This document shows positions 17,826 to 25,360 of a DNA stretch of 64,000 bases, one piece after another. A program made the translations under genes and the position numbers. The notes under the pieces were generated by a model. That model did no database searches. It was not told the DNA's origin and was given only the letters and a program-made list of their open reading frames with translations. This DNA comes from Erythrobacter donghaensis (GTDB taxonomy: Bacteria > Pseudomonadota > Alphaproteobacteria > Sphingomonadales > Sphingomonadaceae): assembly GCF_002155425.1 (NCBI RefSeq), contig NZ_MUYG01000006.1, positions 62,001 to 126,000 of the forward strand, written 5' to 3'. Each line of letters starts with the position of its first letter. The first letter of the stretch is position 1.

Positions 17826-18584
17826 TCAGTCGATCAATTGCGCTCGTGCAAAGCGCGGTCGCAGGGCCGGGTCGAGCGTCTCCCAAGCGGAACGCGCGAA
17901 CAGCAGCCGGGCCTGACCCTCGTGGTTCTGCGTGTCGCTCCACCAGTCGCGGCACAGCGTCGCATAGATCAGCGGACGGGCAATCGCGCTGCGGTTGGTC
18001 ATGCCCTTGTGGAACACCCGGTAATCCCACAGCAGCGCATCACCCACCGGCACCCGCGGTTCGTGATCGGGGAATTCGGGATGGTCGCCCGCCCGGTGTG
18101 TGCGCCGCGCGAAGCCGGTGGTGCCGGTCTCGTCATTCATCTCGACCAGCGGAATAGCGAGCGTGACGGCGGTGGCGGGCAGCATGGTTTCGAGCGGATG
18201 GCCCGGAAACAGGATCCCCCCGTCGCGGTGCCAGTGCTGCTCCGCCGCGCCGGGCAAGGCATTGATGACGCCCCACGAATCGAACACGAAATCGGGCCCG
18301 AGCGCAGCGGTGAGCACCCTTTCGACCGCGGCGGGCAGCAGCACCTCGCGCCGCGCCAGCGCCTCGCCGATCTCGACCGCGGTGTAGAACCGGCCGGTCG
18401 ACACGAACAGTTTATCGGCCGTCGCATCGGGCTTGAACAGGCGCGGGTGGTGCGCCTCAAGCTGCGCGAGACAGTCGGCGAGCACCGCCCGATCGACCGC
18501 CTGCGGCAGCGTGCACACCCCCTCGCGCCACAATTCCTCTGCGGCCTGATCGAGAGCCTGCTGCATCAGCATCGCCAATTCCAT
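17826..18584 (-). CDS. PhyH-type Fe(II)/2-oxoglutarate dioxygenase
   Basis: 252-residue member of the phytanoyl-CoA dioxygenase family. The iron triad is visible as His119-x-Asp121 (HWHRDGG) and His192 (VFHKG), and Arg198 is placed to hold 2-oxoglutarate. Such enzymes hydroxylate small molecules, lipids or peptides. The gene is read against the lasso genes and lies between M and B1, six bases from the end of M. It could be a tailoring hydroxylase of the lasso peptide, as the Fe/2OG enzyme CanE is in another lasso pathway, or an unrelated insertion. The start ATG at 18584 is about 130 bases from the divergent B1 start. Confidence 0.8.
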   Translation of the reverse strand: MELAMLMQQALDQAAEELWREGVCTLPQAVDRAVLADCLAQLEAHHPRLFKPDATADKLFVSTGRFYTAVEIGEALARREVLLPAAVERVLTAALGPDFVFDSWGVINALPGAAEQHWHRDGGILFPGHPLETMLPATAVTLAIPLVEMNDETGTTGFARRTHRAGDHPEFPDHEPRVPVGDALLWDYRVFHKGMTNRSAIARPLIYATLCRDWWSDTQNHEGQARLLFARSAWETLDPALRPRFARAQLID

Positions 18585-18714
18585 GGTCCGGACATGGCCG
18601 GGTGGGTCGCAGATTTGCCTGCCTTGTGCAAGCAAGGCAGGGCCTTGCACCGACTGCGCCTTCACATCAGCCGGCAACCGTGCAAAAGGGGCGCAAGGAA
18701 ATTGGAGACCACTC

Positions 18715-18996
18715 TTGAGCACCGATGTATTGCAAGAACGCTGGCGCCTCAGTGATGATGCCATCGCCAACCCGGTTGGTGGTGAGACGGTGATCCTGCA
18801 TCTCGGCAACGGCACCTATTACGGGCTCGACCCCGTCGGCAGCCTGCTGTGGGAGGGCCTCAAGGCCGGACAGCCGGTGGCCGAAGTGTGCGATACCATC
18901 CTCGAAAAATACGATGTGGAGCGCGAGACTGTCGAACAGGACCTGCGCCGCTTCCTCGCAGAACTTGCCGAAAATGGTCTCATCGTCCGCCACTGA
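18715..18996 (+). CDS. PqqD-like lasso leader-recognition protein (B1, RRE)
   Basis: 93-residue stand-alone RiPP recognition element. It shows the PqqD pattern: a beta-strand region GETVILHLGNGTYYGLDPVGSLLWEGL, then a helical bundle with DTILEKYDV and DLRRFLAELAENGLI. In lasso pathways it binds the YxxPxL part of the leader and presents the precursor to B2 and C. The start is taken as TTG at 18715 because GGAG lies seven bases upstream and the length is then normal. It is followed by B2 after 63 bases and separated from the first half of the cluster by the antisense dioxygenase gene. Confidence 0.88.
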   Translation: MSTDVLQERWRLSDDAIANPVGGETVILHLGNGTYYGLDPVGSLLWEGLKAGQPVAEVCDTILEKYDVERETVEQDLRRFLAELAENGLIVRH

Positions 18997-19059
18997 ACGC
19001 GGCCGGGGGCCGGTCATGTCGTCGGCCTGTGATGAGAGATTCGCTCTGGACGCGCCGCG

Positions 19060-19518
19060 ATGAGGCTGCGCCACTCCATGCCGTTCCCGCGCTTTGCGGC
19101 GTCTGCTGTGCGGGCGGGATTGGAGCTCGCCCGGGCGCGCCTGTTTCTCCATAGCACGCGTCCGGAGGAGGTCTTCCGGCGCAACGCGCAGAGCGCTCGG
19201 GCTGGTGCCGCCGCTGCGCCAGACTCGTCGCCCGAAGAGGCCGACAGTCACTACCGGCACGTCGCCGCCTTCATTTCGGCCATGGCCATGCGGGTCCCCT
19301 GGCGCGCGGATTGCCTCGTTCAGGCCATGGCGGCCCAGCGCTGGCTGATGCGCAAGGGCTTGCCGAGCGAGATCGTGGTCGGCGCGGCCAAGCATCCCGA
19401 TGGCCGCTTTGAAGCCCATGCCTGGCTGCTCAGGGGTGAGGCCGTGCTGCTCGGCGGGGATATCGACCGCTTCGAACCCCTGCTCGATTCGGCGCAGGCC
19501 GCGCTGCGGCAGCCCTGA
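19060..19518 (+). CDS. Lasso leader peptidase, transglutaminase-like (B2)
   Basis: 152-residue cysteine protease of the lasso B2 family, which cleaves the leader from the precursor with ATP-independent chemistry while bound to B1. The catalytic residues are visible as Cys85 (RADCLVQA), His120 (FEAHAWL) and Asp134 (LGGDID). Length is normal for the split B2 form. ATG at 19060 was chosen; Met7 (19078) is an alternative. No strong ribosome-binding site is seen, so translation may be coupled to B1. It is the last recognised lasso gene. Confidence 0.88.
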   Translation: MRLRHSMPFPRFAASAVRAGLELARARLFLHSTRPEEVFRRNAQSARAGAAAAPDSSPEEADSHYRHVAAFISAMAMRVPWRADCLVQAMAAQRWLMRKGLPSEIVVGAAKHPDGRFEAHAWLLRGEAVLLGGDIDRFEPLLDSAQAALRQP

Positions 19519-19648
19519 TACGGCGATATGTTGCTGGCGCACGACGGGAAAACGGAAATCCTTTACCAATTCGGGCTATCAGCGGGTTGCAAAGCTTGCT
19601 GCATTGCGGTAGTCCAAATCCCAAGAGTTTTATGAAAAGGGCTTAACC

Positions 19649-19927
19649 ATGATCAAGACCGCTACTCGCCTGATGGCTGCAACCGCTGCACTCGGCCTCG
19701 TCGCTGCGCCGATCGTGGCTCAGGCCAACACCCGCGCTGGCGACAGCGGCGCTGTCTACTCGGTCAGCAATGCTGCTCCGGGCCTCGGCCGTGCGGCTGC
19801 CGGTGAAGGTCAGGAAGAAGGTTCGAGCCTCGCGATCCCTCTGGGGATCGGCGCTGTTGTCCTGATCGGCCTCGGCATCTACTTCGCGGCCGATGATGAT
19901 GATTGCGCCTCGCCGGGCGCTTGTTGA
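19649..19927 (+). CDS. Small signal-peptide membrane protein, unknown function
   Basis: 92-residue protein with a clear signal peptide (residues 1-26, ending in AQA) and a transmembrane helix near residues 61-81 (IPLGIGAVVLIGLGIYF) followed by an acidic DDDD run and two Cys (CASPGAC). I do not recognise a characterised family; proteins of this kind are common in sphingomonads. It has an AAAAGGG ribosome-binding site and sits between the lasso peptidase and a strong terminator. A link to lasso export or immunity is only a positional idea. Confidence 0.75.
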   Translation: MIKTATRLMAATAALGLVAAPIVAQANTRAGDSGAVYSVSNAAPGLGRAAAGEGQEEGSSLAIPLGIGAVVLIGLGIYFAADDDDCASPGAC

Positions 19928-19968
19928 TCAAGCCTTCTGGGAGCTTTCGAGTTCCAGCAAAGATAGGA

Positions 19969-19995
19969 CGCCCGGTACGATGTGCCGGGCGTTTT
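19969..19995 (+). terminator. Rho-independent terminator
   Basis: A ten-base stem (19969-19978 with 19982-19991, one G-T pair) and a three-base loop are followed by TTTT. It closes the transcription unit of the 92-residue protein and probably of the lasso cluster. The hairpin makes a GTG start at 19982 for the next gene unlikely. Confidence 0.85.
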
Positions 19996-20053
19996 GCTTA
20001 GGCGGGCACGACGCCCTGCCTCCCCCGGTGCCTTTCTCCGCGAGAATCGACCT

Positions 20054-21403
20054 TTGGACCGACACCCGGCCGACCGAATCACCTTTCCGCTGATCATCGT
20101 TCTGCTGCTGGTCGCCTTTCTGGCCGGTGGCGGAGGGATCGGTGCAGCGCTGGCCAATCTCACCGTGCAGCTGGCCGCGCTGGCTGTCTTGGCGCTGCGC
20201 CCACGGGAATGCGCCGCGTTCTGGCGCGAATCGCCGCTCGCCTTGCGCCTGCTGATCCTCGCGACGCTGGCGCTGCCGCTGCTCCAGCTGGTGCCCCTGC
20301 CCGAATCGATCTGGCGTTCCCTCCCCGGTCGCACACTGGTGGAGCGCTCGCTCGAGCTGGTAGGCGGCGCGCAAGGCTGGAGGCCGTTCAGCGTCAATCC
20401 GCTGCGCACGGCTCTGGCGCTGACCGCGCTGGTCACCCCGCTGGCGGTGCTGCTGGCGGCCTGGAGGCTTCCGCGCGCACGGCTGATCGATCTGGGATGG
20501 ATCATCGTCGGCTGCGGCATCGTGACCGCGATTCTCGGCGCGGTGCAGCTTGGGGCTGCGGGCGATGCGGGCACCTTCTACGGCTCTCCCGCGCCGGGAG
20601 AGATCCTGCTCGGCACCTTTGCCAACCGCAATTCCACTGCGCTGTTCCTGATCTTCGCGCTTGCGCTCGCGCTGCTGCTGCCTGCCCCGCGTCCGCATCC
20701 GGCGGTGCTGCCTGCGCGGCTGGCGGTCAGCGCGCTGCTGCTGCTCGCGGTGGTGCTGACCCAGTCGCGCACCGGGGTGGTGCTGGCGCTGCTGCCGATC
20801 GCGCTCGGCCTCGCCCGTGCTCTGGCGGAGCGCCGTCGCGGCGGCTCGGCGGGGCGCGCGGTGCTGATCGGACTGGGCGCGCTGGCCGTGCTCGGCGCCG
20901 GCCTCGGCACGCTGATGATGTCCTCCGCCCCGGGCCGCATCGGCGCGACGCTCGAACGGTTCGAGGCCAAGGACGATCCGCGCCGCTTCATCTGGGACGA
21001 CGCTACCTTCAGCGCAGAGCGTTATTGGCCGCTGGGGGCGGGCATGGGCACCTTCGACGAGATCTATCAGGTCGACGAATCGCTCGAAAACCTGACCAAG
21101 CGCCGCGCCGGGCGGGCGCATAATGACTACATCGAGCTGGCGATCGAGGCAGGTGCGCCCGGCCTTGCGCTGGCGGCGGCGTGGATGGTGCTGATCGGCT
21201 GGCTGAGCTGGCGGGTGCGGCGCTCCTCGCAGCGCTGGGTGGCGTGGAGCGGCAGCGCCTTTCTGCTGGCCATCGCCTTGCAGTCGATCACCGACTATCC
21301 TCTGCGCAATCAGACGATCCTCGCGCTCGCGGGGCTGGCGCTGTTGCTGCTCGCCCGCACCGCATTCGATCATGCGCAGGGCGACCGGAGGGCGCTGGCA
21401 TGA
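20054..21403 (+). CDS. O-antigen ligase-like membrane protein (Wzy/WaaL family)
   Basis: About 449 residues with ten or more membrane helices. The large periplasmic loop and the segment FANRNSTALFLIFALALALLLP are typical of the Wzy_C/O-antigen ligase domain. QSRTGVVLALLPI and GRAHNDYIELAIEAGAPGL are its two strongest conserved blocks. It would polymerise or ligate lipid-linked glycan in the inner membrane. The start is uncertain: a TTG at 20054 lies after the terminator, while the GTG at 19982 lies inside it. The stop is coupled (ATGA) to the next gene. Confidence 0.85.
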   Translation: MDRHPADRITFPLIIVLLLVAFLAGGGGIGAALANLTVQLAALAVLALRPRECAAFWRESPLALRLLILATLALPLLQLVPLPESIWRSLPGRTLVERSLELVGGAQGWRPFSVNPLRTALALTALVTPLAVLLAAWRLPRARLIDLGWIIVGCGIVTAILGAVQLGAAGDAGTFYGSPAPGEILLGTFANRNSTALFLIFALALALLLPAPRPHPAVLPARLAVSALLLLAVVLTQSRTGVVLALLPIALGLARALAERRRGGSAGRAVLIGLGALAVLGAGLGTLMMSSAPGRIGATLERFEAKDDPRRFIWDDATFSAERYWPLGAGMGTFDEIYQVDESLENLTKRRAGRAHNDYIELAIEAGAPGLALAAAWMVLIGWLSWRVRRSSQRWVAWSGSAFLLAIALQSITDYPLRNQTILALAGLALLLLARTAFDHAQGDRRALA

Positions 21404-22137
21404 TCGGGCGAATCGTCTGGCTCACCGCGCTCGCCGCCACCGCGCTGCTGACGGTGCTGTTGCAGTTCGATCTTGGATCGCGCTCTCGCGGAGCTCTGGT
21501 TGGCGTGGTGCCCGAGGCTTTGCGCAATTACGCGCAGGCGCGCGTGGCGCAGGCCGCGACCAGCGGGGATGATCCCGCCGCAGCGCTGGCCGAGGTTGAG
21601 CGGCTGGTGCGCCGCCGCCCGCTGCCGGCGGAAAACCTCTCGCTGCTTGCCGTAGCGCAGGCCAAGGCGGGCAAGCTGGATGAGGCCGCGCGGACCATTC
21701 AGGTCGCGGGCCAGCGCGGCTGGCGCGAACCGATGGCGCAGGAGGCGGTGCTCCGGCTCGCACTCTCGGCGGGCGACGCGGCGGAAGCCGCGCGCCGCTA
21801 TGCCGCGCTGTTCCTGATGGATCGCACCCCCGACGCGTTGCTCGAAGAGCTCGGCCCGGCGGTGCTGGGCGAGCCTGACGGGATGGGTCAGCGCACGCTG
21901 GTGGCGATCGTCACCGGCGGAGATCGCTGGCACCCGCTGTTCCTGCGCCGCGGCGCGCGGGTGATGCCGCCTGCCGCCTTCAGCGCGATTGCTGCCGAGA
22001 GCCTTGCCAAGGGAGCGGCGTTCGATTGCAAGGTGCTGGAACAGAGCCTGCGCGCGCTCACCCGCCGCGATGCCGCTGCGGGCGCACGCCTGCGCGCAGC
22101 GGCGGCAGGGCGCTGCCCCGGCTTGGCGGCGCAATAG
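21400..22137 (+). CDS. Conserved hypothetical protein with TPR-like helices, exported or anchored
   Basis: 245-residue protein with one N-terminal membrane segment (residues 5-22) and an Ala-rich helical body. The body resembles tetratricopeptide-like repeats (LSLLAVAQAKAGKLDEAART and similar). It is translationally coupled to the O-antigen-ligase-like gene, so it probably assists polysaccharide assembly. Function not recognised. Confidence 0.7.
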   Translation: MIGRIVWLTALAATALLTVLLQFDLGSRSRGALVGVVPEALRNYAQARVAQAATSGDDPAAALAEVERLVRRRPLPAENLSLLAVAQAKAGKLDEAARTIQVAGQRGWREPMAQEAVLRLALSAGDAAEAARRYAALFLMDRTPDALLEELGPAVLGEPDGMGQRTLVAIVTGGDRWHPLFLRRGARVMPPAAFSAIAAESLAKGAAFDCKVLEQSLRALTRRDAAAGARLRAAAAGRCPGLAAQ

Positions 22138-22146
22138 AGCGATCTG

Positions 22147-23013
22147 CTAAAGTGTTTCGATGATCCCCGAGAAATCGGTGGCGGCGTGGTCTCTGGCAAA
22201 GGCTTCGTAGAGCGACCGGGCATGTTTGCCGAGTTCGACCTTCGCGCCCGCGCTCGTGGCCGCCTCGATCGCCAGATTGAGGTCCTTGAGCATCAGCCCG
22301 GCCGCGAACCCGCCCTGATAGCCGTTGTCGGCGGGGGTCACCGGACCCACGCCGGGCACCGGGCAATAGGATGTCATCGACCAGCACTGGCCGCTTGAGA
22401 CGCTCGAAATGTCGTAGAAGGTCTGCGCGTCCAGCCCGAGCTTCTGCGCCATGGCAAAGGCCTCGCAGGTGCCGATCATGTGGATCGCCAGCAGCATATT
22501 GTTGCAGATTTTGGCCGCCTGCCCGTTGCCCGCCGCGCCGGCGTGGATCACCGCCTTGCCCATCGCAGCGAGGATCGGCTGGGCACGGGCGAAGGCCTCG
22601 TCGGAGCCACCGACCATGAAGGTCAGCGTCCCGCCCGCCGCCGCCGCAATCCCGCCGCTGACGGGCGCGTCGACCATCCGGTAGCCATGCGCCTCGGTTA
22701 CTTCGATCACCTCGCGCGCGGTGGCGACGTCGATGGTGGAGCAATCGAGCAGGATCGCGCCTTCAGGGGCTTGGCCGATGACATCGTCCCAATAGACCTG
22801 TTTCACGATCGCGCCATTGGGCAGCATCGAGACCACCGCTTCGACGCCCTCACAGGCCTCCTTGGCGGTGGCGAAGGCGGAACACCCCGCAGCCTCGGCC
22901 GCCGCACGCGCGGGTTCGCTCAAGTCGAAGGCACGGACGTCGTGGCCTGCCTTGACCAGATTGGCAGCCATCCCGCCGCCCATGTTGCCGAGGCCGATAA
23001 AGGCGATTTTCAT
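22147..23013 (-). CDS. mmsB: 3-hydroxyisobutyrate dehydrogenase
   Basis: 288-residue beta-hydroxyacid dehydrogenase that oxidises 3-hydroxyisobutyrate to methylmalonate semialdehyde in valine breakdown. IGLGNMGGGMAANLVKAGH is the NAD site plus family signature, DAPVSGGIAAAAGGTLTFMVGG contains the substrate-binding block, and NGQAAKICNN holds the catalytic Lys. It is the last gene of a leftward valine operon and is separated from the enoyl-CoA hydratase by a repeat element at 23030-23111. Confidence 0.95.
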   Translation of the reverse strand: MKIAFIGLGNMGGGMAANLVKAGHDVRAFDLSEPARAAAEAAGCSAFATAKEACEGVEAVVSMLPNGAIVKQVYWDDVIGQAPEGAILLDCSTIDVATAREVIEVTEAHGYRMVDAPVSGGIAAAAGGTLTFMVGGSDEAFARAQPILAAMGKAVIHAGAAGNGQAAKICNNMLLAIHMIGTCEAFAMAQKLGLDAQTFYDISSVSSGQCWSMTSYCPVPGVGPVTPADNGYQGGFAAGLMLKDLNLAIEAATSAGAKVELGKHARSLYEAFARDHAATDFSGIIETL

Positions 23014-23029
23014 AACTGTTCCCCTCTCT

Positions 23030-23111
23030 CGTCATCCCAGCGAAAGCTGGGACCCAGAGCTGCCTGATGCAGCGCTTGCCGCACTAGGCCCCAGCTTTCG
23101 CTGGGGTGACG
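23030..23111. repeat. REP-like bihairpin element
   Basis: Two 23-base arms (23030-23052 and 23089-23111) are near-perfect inverted copies starting CGTCA and ending TGACG. Each arm is also a small hairpin with CCCAGC-GAAA-GCTGGG. This is the layout of dispersed intergenic palindromic repeats. It lies within the valine operon, between the hydratase and mmsB, where it may stabilise or attenuate mRNA. Confidence 0.8.
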
Positions 23112-23118
23112 GTTGATC

Positions 23119-23913
23119 TTACCGCCCCTTCCACTGCCCTTCGCGCTTCTCGATGAAGGCGGCCATGCCCTCGGCCTTGTCCTCGCTCGCGGTCAGGATC
23201 TGGAAGATCCGGCGCTCGACGATCAGGCCCTGATCGAGCGTCATCTCGAAGGCCGAATTCACCATTTCCTTGTTGGCGATCACCGCCATCGGCGGCATCG
23301 ACGCGATAGTGGCGGCGGTCTTGAGCGTTTCGGCGATCAATTCCTCATGCGGCACCACGCGCGCGACGAGGTTGCTGCGCTCGGCCTCTTCCGCACCCAT
23401 CATCCGGCCGGTGAGGCACATTTCCATCGACTTCGACTTGCCGATCGCGCGGGTCAGGCGCTGCGAGCCGCCCATGCCCGGCGCGACGCCGAGCTTGATC
23501 TCGGGCTGGCCGAACTTGGCCTTGTCCGAGGCGATGATGAAATCCGCCATCATCGCCAGCTCGCAGCCGCCGCCCAGCGCGAAGCCGTTGACCGCCGCGA
23601 TCCACGGCTTGCGGGTCTTTTTGACGATCTCGGACGTCCACGGCGAGAAAAAGTCGTCGAGGTAGAAGTCGGCTGCGGCCTTCTCGCTCATTTCCTTGAT
23701 GTCCGCGCCGGCCGCAAAGGCCTTGTCGCCGCTGCCGGTGAGGATCGCGCAGAGCTGCGAGCTGTCGGCCTGATAGGCGGCGAAGGCGGCGATCAGCTCT
23801 TCGAGCACCTTGGAGTTGAGCGCATTCAGCGCCTGCGGACGGTTGATCGTCAGCAGCGTGACGCCCTTGTGGCCTTGGGCGTCGGCTTCGGCGGTGATGG
23901 TTTCGTAGGTCAT
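23119..23913 (-). CDS. Enoyl-CoA hydratase
   Basis: 264-residue crotonase. The oxyanion-hole segments are AFAAGADIKEM and NGFALGGGCELAMMADFIIA. The catalytic glutamates of mitochondrial-type hydratase are visible in LGGGCEL and FGQPEIKLGVAPGMGGSQRL. In this operon it most likely hydrates methacrylyl-CoA in valine degradation, though the family is broad. The ATG at 23913 overlaps the upstream hydrolase stop as ATGA; a longer frame upstream is out of register with the family. Confidence 0.93.
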   Translation of the reverse strand: MTYETITAEADAQGHKGVTLLTINRPQALNALNSKVLEELIAAFAAYQADSSQLCAILTGSGDKAFAAGADIKEMSEKAAADFYLDDFFSPWTSEIVKKTRKPWIAAVNGFALGGGCELAMMADFIIASDKAKFGQPEIKLGVAPGMGGSQRLTRAIGKSKSMEMCLTGRMMGAEEAERSNLVARVVPHEELIAETLKTAATIASMPPMAVIANKEMVNSAFEMTLDQGLIVERRIFQILTASEDKAEGMAAFIEKREGQWKGR

Positions 23914-24965
23914 AGGGGTTTCCATTCCTCGCCCTCGGGCAGGGCTGCGAAGATTGCGTCGAGCAGTTCGTCGGTCACGCCTTCGGGGGTGGCCGGATTC
24001 CACTTGGGATCGCCCGTCTTGTCGATAATCACCGCGCGCACCCCTTCCGCGAAATCGGGACGGGTGAGCACGCGGCTGGCGATGCGATATTCCATGCGCA
24101 TGTTGTCGGCGAAGTCGGTGAGCGTGGCGCTCTCGGCCAGTTGCCGCAGCGCGACCTTGCAGGTCTGCGGGCTCTTGGTGCCGAGCGTGTCGCGCTCCTT
24201 CATCGCCCAGTCGTCGCCAGCGGCGGCGGCGGCTTCCAGGCTGGCGAGGATGTCCTCGTAAGCGTCGGAGGCGAAATGCTTGGCGATCTTGTCGGCATTG
24301 GCTTCGATCCGCGCCTTGGGCGGGGTGCCCACCGGCTCGCTGAGGATGCCCGCGATCCGGTCAGGATGATCGTGGATGCGCGCCTTGATGTCTTCGAGCA
24401 TTTCGTGCGGCACATAATGCGTCGCTAGCCCCGTCCACAGGCACTCCGCCCCGTCGAGCCGCGCGCCGGTAAGCGCCAGAAACTGCCCCAGCCGCCGCCC
24501 GAGGCGCGAAAGATACCAGCCGCCGCCGACATCGGGGAACAGGCCGATCCCGGTTTCGGGCATGGCGAAACGAGTGTTCTCGGTCGCCACCCGGAACTTG
24601 GCGGGCTGCGAGATGCCCACGCCACCGCCCATCGTGATGCCGTCCATGAAGGCGACGATCGGCTTGGGATAGGTGAACATCTGGTGGTTGAGCTGATATT
24701 CGTCGTGGAAGAACTTCCGCCCCGACACGCCGCCATCATTCAGCGCCGAATCGCGCAGGAAGGCGATATCGCCGCCCGCACAGAACCCGCGGCCCTCGGC
24801 ATGGTCGAGGATCACCGCCTTGATGGAGTCATCCCCCGCCCATTCGGTCAGGCCAGCGCTCATCGCGTGGCACATCTCCAGCGTCAACGCGTGCAGCGCC
24901 TTGGGCCGATTGAGGCTGATATGGCCGATCGGGCCATTCCTGCGGATCAACACGTCGTCGGTCAT
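23910..24965 (-). CDS. 3-hydroxyisobutyryl-CoA hydrolase
   Basis: 351-residue crotonase-fold thioesterase of the HIBYL-CoA hydrolase type. It is longer than hydratases and has RGFCAGGDIAFLRD, DGITMGGGVGISQPAKFRVATE and PETGIGLFPDVGGGWYLSRL, all characteristic of this subfamily. It releases 3-hydroxyisobutyrate for MmsB. It is coupled by four-base overlaps to the genes on both sides. Confidence 0.93.
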   Translation of the reverse strand: MTDDVLIRRNGPIGHISLNRPKALHALTLEMCHAMSAGLTEWAGDDSIKAVILDHAEGRGFCAGGDIAFLRDSALNDGGVSGRKFFHDEYQLNHQMFTYPKPIVAFMDGITMGGGVGISQPAKFRVATENTRFAMPETGIGLFPDVGGGWYLSRLGRRLGQFLALTGARLDGAECLWTGLATHYVPHEMLEDIKARIHDHPDRIAGILSEPVGTPPKARIEANADKIAKHFASDAYEDILASLEAAAAAGDDWAMKERDTLGTKSPQTCKVALRQLAESATLTDFADNMRMEYRIASRVLTRPDFAEGVRAVIIDKTGDPKWNPATPEGVTDELLDAIFAALPEGEEWKPL

Positions 24966-25360
24966 TGCCCCATGTCTTTCGGTTCGATCAGGTCCCAGCG
25001 GTTGCCGAAAGGATCGCTGAACACGGCCACTGTGCCATAGCTCTCGTGGCGCGGCTGCTCGTGAAATGTCACCCCCGCATCGACGAGGCGTGCCTGAGTG
25101 CTTGTGAAATCATCAGTATGCGCGAAAAAGCCCACCCGCCCTCCGGTCTGGTTGCCGATCGCGGCGGCTTGCGCGTCATTGGCAGCTCTGGCGAGCAGCA
25201 GGCGGCCACCAGCCTTCCCGCCGACCACCACCCAGCGCTTGCCGCCGCCCGTATCGCTGTCCTCGATCAGTTCGAAGCCAAGCGCGTCCACGAAGAAGGC
25301 GACCCCCGCATCGTAATCGGGCACCACCAGCGTCGTCAGGGCAAGCCTTGTGCCCATCAC
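24962..25360 (-). CDS. VOC/glyoxalase-family protein
   Basis: 132-residue single vicinal-oxygen-chelate unit pair with the beta-alpha-beta-beta-beta layout: LTTLVVPDYDAGVAFFVDALGFELIED at the start and GTVAVFSDPFGNRWDLIEP at the end. The final Glu is a likely metal ligand. Substrate unknown. It lies inside the valine operon with ATGA overlaps on both sides, so an auxiliary role such as methylmalonyl-type or detoxification chemistry is possible but unproven. Confidence 0.85.
   Translation of the reverse strand: MMGTRLALTTLVVPDYDAGVAFFVDALGFELIEDSDTGGGKRWVVVGGKAGGRLLLARAANDAQAAAIGNQTGGRVGFFAHTDDFTSTQARLVDAGVTFHEQPRHESYGTVAVFSDPFGNRWDLIEPKDMGQ

Noticed and set aside
19982..20053. GTG at 19982 as start of the O-antigen-ligase-like gene
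   Set aside because: It lies in the right arm of a rho-independent terminator, and the added residues are not family-like.
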